64,000 nucleotides of DNA, taken from NCBI GenBank assembly GCA_029844215.1, contig CM056728.1, positions 5,606,001-5,670,000 of the forward strand. Direction: 5' to 3'. Below, one piece after another: positions 59,812-64,000 of the stretch. The stretch is from Przewalskia tangutica. Lineage: Eukaryota > Streptophyta > Magnoliopsida > Solanales > Solanaceae. Below the pieces are notes generated by a model. It saw only the letters and a program-made list of their open reading frames with translations. It searched no databases and had not been told where the DNA came from. A program made the position numbers and the translations under genes. Every line of letters begins with the position of its first letter. Positions within the stretch are counted from its first letter, which is position 1.

Positions 59812-62054
59812 TGATGCGCGAAAAGATGCACACACTTTAACGCAAGTGCACGTTATCGTGACAAGTAATATAGTCTAGGTAAGACCGAATATCGTCCACA
59901 AGGATTAGTGTTCAAGTATCAATTATCTATCTTTTGGTATCTATTTGGTAACCGATATTTGAGTTTGTTGATTATACTAACAATTATAAAGACTAATTAA
60001 CTATGTGTTTACTTCAGTAGTGATGGGAATAGGGCTTCCAAGTCTCCTCAACTATCCGCTTATGTTACTTATTAATGCAATGAATTATGGTTCTTCTTCT
60101 TTTGGAGCTAGCAGGTTTACTAAATCGTTTTATACTCCCGTTAAGGCTATATAAACACTCAACCCCAGTATCGCTCATTTATATCTTTCGGTGATAAGGA
60201 TGACTCTATAGGAGGATTAAGACCAAAAACCTAGTTAACCGTCACGCGCCATGCGTAAAATTAGGTGTTTAGACCTCTCGTTAACGCTACACAAGTAATT
60301 GAGGTATTTTCATCCCCAATCCAAAATATGTCTACCCAACTTACAACATATTCACAACCTCCTCTTTTCGAAGTTTGATTAGAAATCATATAAATAATGA
60401 TAATTAGTGATCAATTAATTACCAAACATTCAAAGCAATTATTGGATAAATTTCAACAAGAAGAAGAATAACCATAACCATGCATCAATTCATAACATAA
60501 GTTTCTAGTGATTTAACATGAAAAACCCTATAATGGAATTAGTTCCTAGCCATTGACATGACAAGAACTAATTCAATGTTCATCATAAAAACTGAAATAA
60601 ATAAAAGAAAAGAAAATACTTAAGAATGAGTTGAACTAGGTGGAAAGTGCAGGTCAGCGCTGTGGAGATAGAAAGGCTGATGGATGGATCCTTCCACTGT
60701 CTTTGAACCGAGACTAGGCAATTGAGAAGACCATAACATAGAGAGCATAGAAAAGCCTCTCCCAAGCCCTTCTTAGAAAGCCCTCTTCCCTCTCCTTAAG
60801 TTAAGAAAAAAAGAATGCTGCTTGGCACTTCCTTTACTATAACCTGCTAAGGAAAGGAGCTGAAAGCAACTCTTAAGACTATAAGGAAAGAGAGGCGCGG
60901 AGGCAAACTGAAAAAAAAAAGCAACTAAAAAAGCTAGTGGGTTGACGAATGCTCTTATTCATCAGGTTTTGGTCTATGGTATTTTCTTCTATCTTTCGCT
61001 TTCTTCGCCTTCTTCGGCTTGTTATTGTATAGAGTTATTGTCTTTTTCTCTTCAGTAGTGGACTGACTGACTGATTCATCATTATTCCTCAATAGTTCAT
61101 ATTTGAAAATATTGGAGTCAATGAAGGGAAGGTAAGGCTCGCGCCACTACGGCTTTCGCGCTAGTGCGCTCATCCGCCGCTTGTTTCTCTCGTAGTCAAG
61201 TCAGGCAGCTAGCAAAGCGAAAGAAGAGAAGGCCCGGAAAGAAGTCAAGGTGAAGTATGAAAACTATGGATCTGGAACTAAGACTAAGGTGTTTTTTTTC
61301 CTGCTTTTGGCCTCTCGTCGAGACGAGTTGATGAGCGGAGAAAAGAATTGCTGAGAGAGAGATTCTACTATTTGGTCAGGACGAATGAGTGGCTGTGAAG
61401 CATGCTCAAGCCTTCTAGCATCCAAGGGTTGTGTTGTGGAATATTTACAAGATGGATTGGTGGAAGGGTGGATGTAGAGTGGTGAATGGTGGAATGGAGA
61501 ATGAATTCTTCTAATGATGTAGAGACTATTTATAGACCAAGAATCCTTTAGGTGAAGGGTTAAGGATTTGTAGGTAGGAAAAGTTATTAGAATCCTTTTA
61601 GGTAAGGGTTTTAAGGTAGGAGAAGTTATCCCTTTAGGTAGGAAAAATAATCCCTTTAGGATTCTGAAAACATGTCAAATTCGGCCCAGACTTCATAAAT
61701 CTCGCGTCGTGGCCAGTAAATTCAGCAACTCGGGACTTTCAAGACTTTGGGCGCTGCCAGCGCCGCGTTGGACGTTTTTCGCGGTCCGCTTCGCCGTCGT
61801 CCTTTTTTCGTCCGGACTTCGTCTGATCTCCTCTATAATTTCCGGAACTTCTTAGACTTCATTTCTTGTCCCTTTTAGTGTGAAATTTCATCTCATTTAT
61901 GCTCATTTCATCTCCTTTTCGCCATTTCTCCATTTTTGACCGCTGTGACACAAAAGAAAGGAAAACGACTCTAATACTGTACTAAACATAATTGAAATGA
62001 GTAAAATACTAACTAAAAATGACTCAAAAAGTGTATATAAAATACACCGATCAT
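59812..62054 (-). mobile_element. solo LTR of gypsy family, TSD TATAT, with foreign insert
   Basis: Starts TGATGCGCGAAAAGATGCAC and ends acaccgatca, the same termini as the LTRs of the gypsy element at 37872, and is flanked by TATAT on both sides (59807-59811 and 62055-62059). At 2243 bp it is about 1 kb longer than those LTRs, because of unrelated sequence at about 60641-61340. TATA box on the minus strand at 61526-61535, with CG-rich blocks at 61694-61805. Confidence 0.85.
60641..61340. other. possible mitochondrial DNA insert (NUMT)
   Basis: This stretch differs from the LTR around it in style. It has many tctttcgctttcttcgcc, gaagagaaggcccggaaaga and cttgcgcc-like phrases, purine-rich runs and balanced composition resembling plant mitochondrial intergenic DNA. 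No gene is recognised in it. Edges are estimated from where similarity to the gypsy LTR stops and resumes. The origin is an inference from sequence style. Confidence 0.45.
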
Positions 62055-62345
62055 ATATCTCTTCTAAGATTATGCAGAAATTCCTAGCATTTCTAAAGAT
62101 AGAAATTACATCAAAGTTCTTTGCACTTGCAAATCAAGCGACATTTGTGTGTGCACTCCGGTACTACACAAAACTGAAAGTTTGGATTTCTTGCTTCAAA
62201 ATGTAAGTCTTCTTTTGAAGTATTACATTTGCTTTGTGTTTTATTTACATTACATATTCATACTACAGTTTGACCGCCATGTTGGGTTTGAAACATAAAT
62301 TTTCAAATTTCGTTGCGTGTACGAACCCAATGAAAAACGCCTACA

Positions 62346-64000
62346 GTAGTTTCAGAGACTGGGCGGTTTCGTGTGTTTATGTAATGATAATATGAGTTAG
62401 GATTTGTTTAGATCTATTTTATGTTGTTAAAATCTTTAAAATCCATAAATCTTTAGAATGCATGGTCCTTGTACCCAGATCTGTTAATAACAATAATGTA
62501 ATCGTGAAAAAATCATTCAAATATATATAACTCCTCTAAGTAGATGTGTGTTATTCAGCCCGCTTGTGGCATGGTGCATTGAAACGAAGAACGAGAAGAT
62601 AATTGGAAGTGATGGTCGATAAACATTTTGTTTTAATGGTGATGGTGTTGCAGGTGATATATCTGAAAATCTGACCCTAAACCAGTTTTAGGAGTTCGGA
62701 ATTTCGGATCTTGCAATTCTGGAGATGAAGCGCCGCAGCTCTGTTTTAGAGCGCTGTGACGCTGCATGGGTTTTGGGTCGGCGCCGCGGCTCCATGAATG
62801 GAGCGCCGGGGCGCTGTCCAGATGACACCAGTGATGTCGCGGCTCTGTTCAAGAGCGTCGCGGTGTTGTTCATCCAGAAAGCTTAAAAATGAATTTTCGG
62901 ACTTTCGACCTCTGAGGCGCCGCGACGCCACCTGTTAGGGTCGCGGCGCTGACGAGAAAATTCCAGAAAACTGCTCTATGAAGTTTCGATGCCGCTTGTC
63001 GCCGACGTTCGATCGTGGACTTTTAGGCGTCATACGCTGCGAACACGGCGCCGTCGACGGTGTTTATTAAAAAAAAATTATTTTCAGAATCTGAAATTGA
63101 ATTTTAATATTTTGATTTTAACTCCGAAGTTTTAAAAGTGACAGAATTTGAAAATAAAGTTTTTAATTAGACAAATTTGGTCTTTTCGGGCTAATCTGCA
63201 ATTAAACAAAGTTTTTGAAAATTGGATTTCAGTTCTGAAAATTGCAGACAGGCCCCTAAAATTTGAAAATATTTTCTGAAGTTTAAAATTATATTTTTTG
63301 AATTTATAGGGATTCAGAATTGAACTTTTAAACTCTTAAGAGACTAAAGTGTAAATTCTGAAAATTTACAGAATACCCGAAAATCAGAATTTTAAATCGA
63401 AAAATATTTAGGGACTGTTTGACATAGACATAGATTATAGAGTTTAGACAAATAGACTCATGATTATCATTAATAGTATATTATTTTATAATATACAAAT
63501 GTGCTAAGTGTTTTAAATGTGATGCATTTAAATTATTAGCATAGCGTCCACAATTATTGTCTAGGTAGGCGGAGTCCAGTAATTGTTTAATTCTAATGAC
63601 CACAATAACTGTCTGGATAAGCAGCATCCAATACTTGATTAAACCATCTTATATCATGCATATTGGGTTGATGGTTTTCCATCTGAATGAGTTTAGAAAT
63701 TACATGATAGGGTGTCATATGATATATGACATGATTGTTGATCTTGGTTGAAATCCCTGAAACTGAAAATGTTCCCCAAACATTAAATACAAGCCTATTG
63801 AACGCGTCGTCCATTATAATTATTAAGGTGCTAAAATCCTTTTCGGCGATACGAGTATTTATGTCAAAGAATTTGCTCTAAGTCTATGAGGACCGAGGCC
63901 CTTTCATAGATATGTTAAAGTAAAAGTATATGATAAACTTCTGCGGGTATTTACACCAAAGTGTTTGCTCGCAAAGACTAAATTTACTTAGGTACTTAAA
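62346..64000. other. possible internal region of LTR element; CG-rich cluster
   Basis: Follows the family S LTR. A CG-rich cluster at 62724-62960 has motifs like ggcgccgcggctcc, gagcgctgtgacgctg and gtcgcggcgctg at intervals near 50 bases. At 63545-63645 two diverged 50-base units (gtccacaattattgtctagg and gaccacaataactgtctgga) lie in tandem. A 73-codon minus frame at 63593-63814 is not recognised. No gag or pol domain is visible before the window ends. Confidence 0.4.

Larger units (their letters stand above)
58563..62345 (+). mobile_element. LTR of family S, split by nested solo LTR
   Basis: Second copy of the LTR at 30373-31888. Its two parts are 58563-59811 and 62055-62345, and they match in order from TGAAAGTATATGTATGTCC to acgaacccaatgaaaaacg. 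TATA box at 59753-59760 with a CG-rich block at 59609-59672 upstream. Flanks (aaaat on the left, gtagt on the right) are not a target duplication, so it may be one LTR of a larger element whose internal region begins at 62346. Confidence 0.75.

Overview
The window is nuclear DNA of a flowering plant, most likely a member of the Solanaceae. Supporting signs are spliceosomal introns, a plant tRNA-Glu(CUC), a plant nuclear gene for a chloroplast protein (TAB2), TS-type and SolS-type SINE ends, Stowaway/hAT/Tourist-like MITEs and an Emigrant/Lemi1-type pogo transposon. Most of the sequence is repeats. Genes are sparse, and many are fragments.

Left third (1-30 kb): a TAF15-like gene (minus, incomplete at both ends); a copia 3' fragment; a complete-ended pogo/Lemi1-like transposon (7029-9986) whose transposase is split by a 776-bp hAT-type insertion; two exons of an LRR gene (minus); a tRNA-Glu (minus); a BAG co-chaperone gene (minus) broken by a SINE in its BAG exon, with an LTR in its intron; a second-exon-only copy of RPL41, then a complete 25-codon RPL41 (plus) with telo-box and site II promoter motifs; an LTR next to an ATL-type RING-H2 pseudogene; and two exons of RanBP1 (minus) with SINE and LINE fragments in and around its intron.

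Middle (30-50 kb): nested retroelements. These are a solo LTR with 5-bp TSD CAAAT, another LTR, a copia element (minus) that stops abruptly inside reverse transcriptase, a TGTCACGACCC-type LTR, and inside that a two-LTR, gag-protease-only Athila/Tat-like gypsy element (37872-44652) with a tRNA-Asp primer binding site. Beyond lies the promoter and first exon of an Aux/IAA gene caught between two copies of an LTR-edge segment. It is followed by a head-to-tail array of five inverted-repeat-bounded AT-rich units (47.2-50.0 kb).

Right part (50-64 kb): a decayed copia RT/RNase H piece; a MITE filled with 41-bp repeats; the one clearly intact multi-exon protein gene, TAB2 (minus, five exons, 368 codons, all splice phases agree); a MITE nested in a MITE upstream of it; and a second LTR of the CAAAT family, split by a solo LTR of the gypsy family (TSD TATAT) that itself seems to hold mitochondrial-like DNA.

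The most unusual cross-cutting signal is a CG-rich motif of the form GCGCCGCGGCGCT. It recurs about 60-180 bp upstream of the TATA box in LTRs of several families here, and again in two internal or flanking clusters. Exon coordinates were set by hand from splice consensus and reading phase, so they are firm for TAB2 and RPL41 and approximate elsewhere. LTR edges without a target duplication are also approximate.
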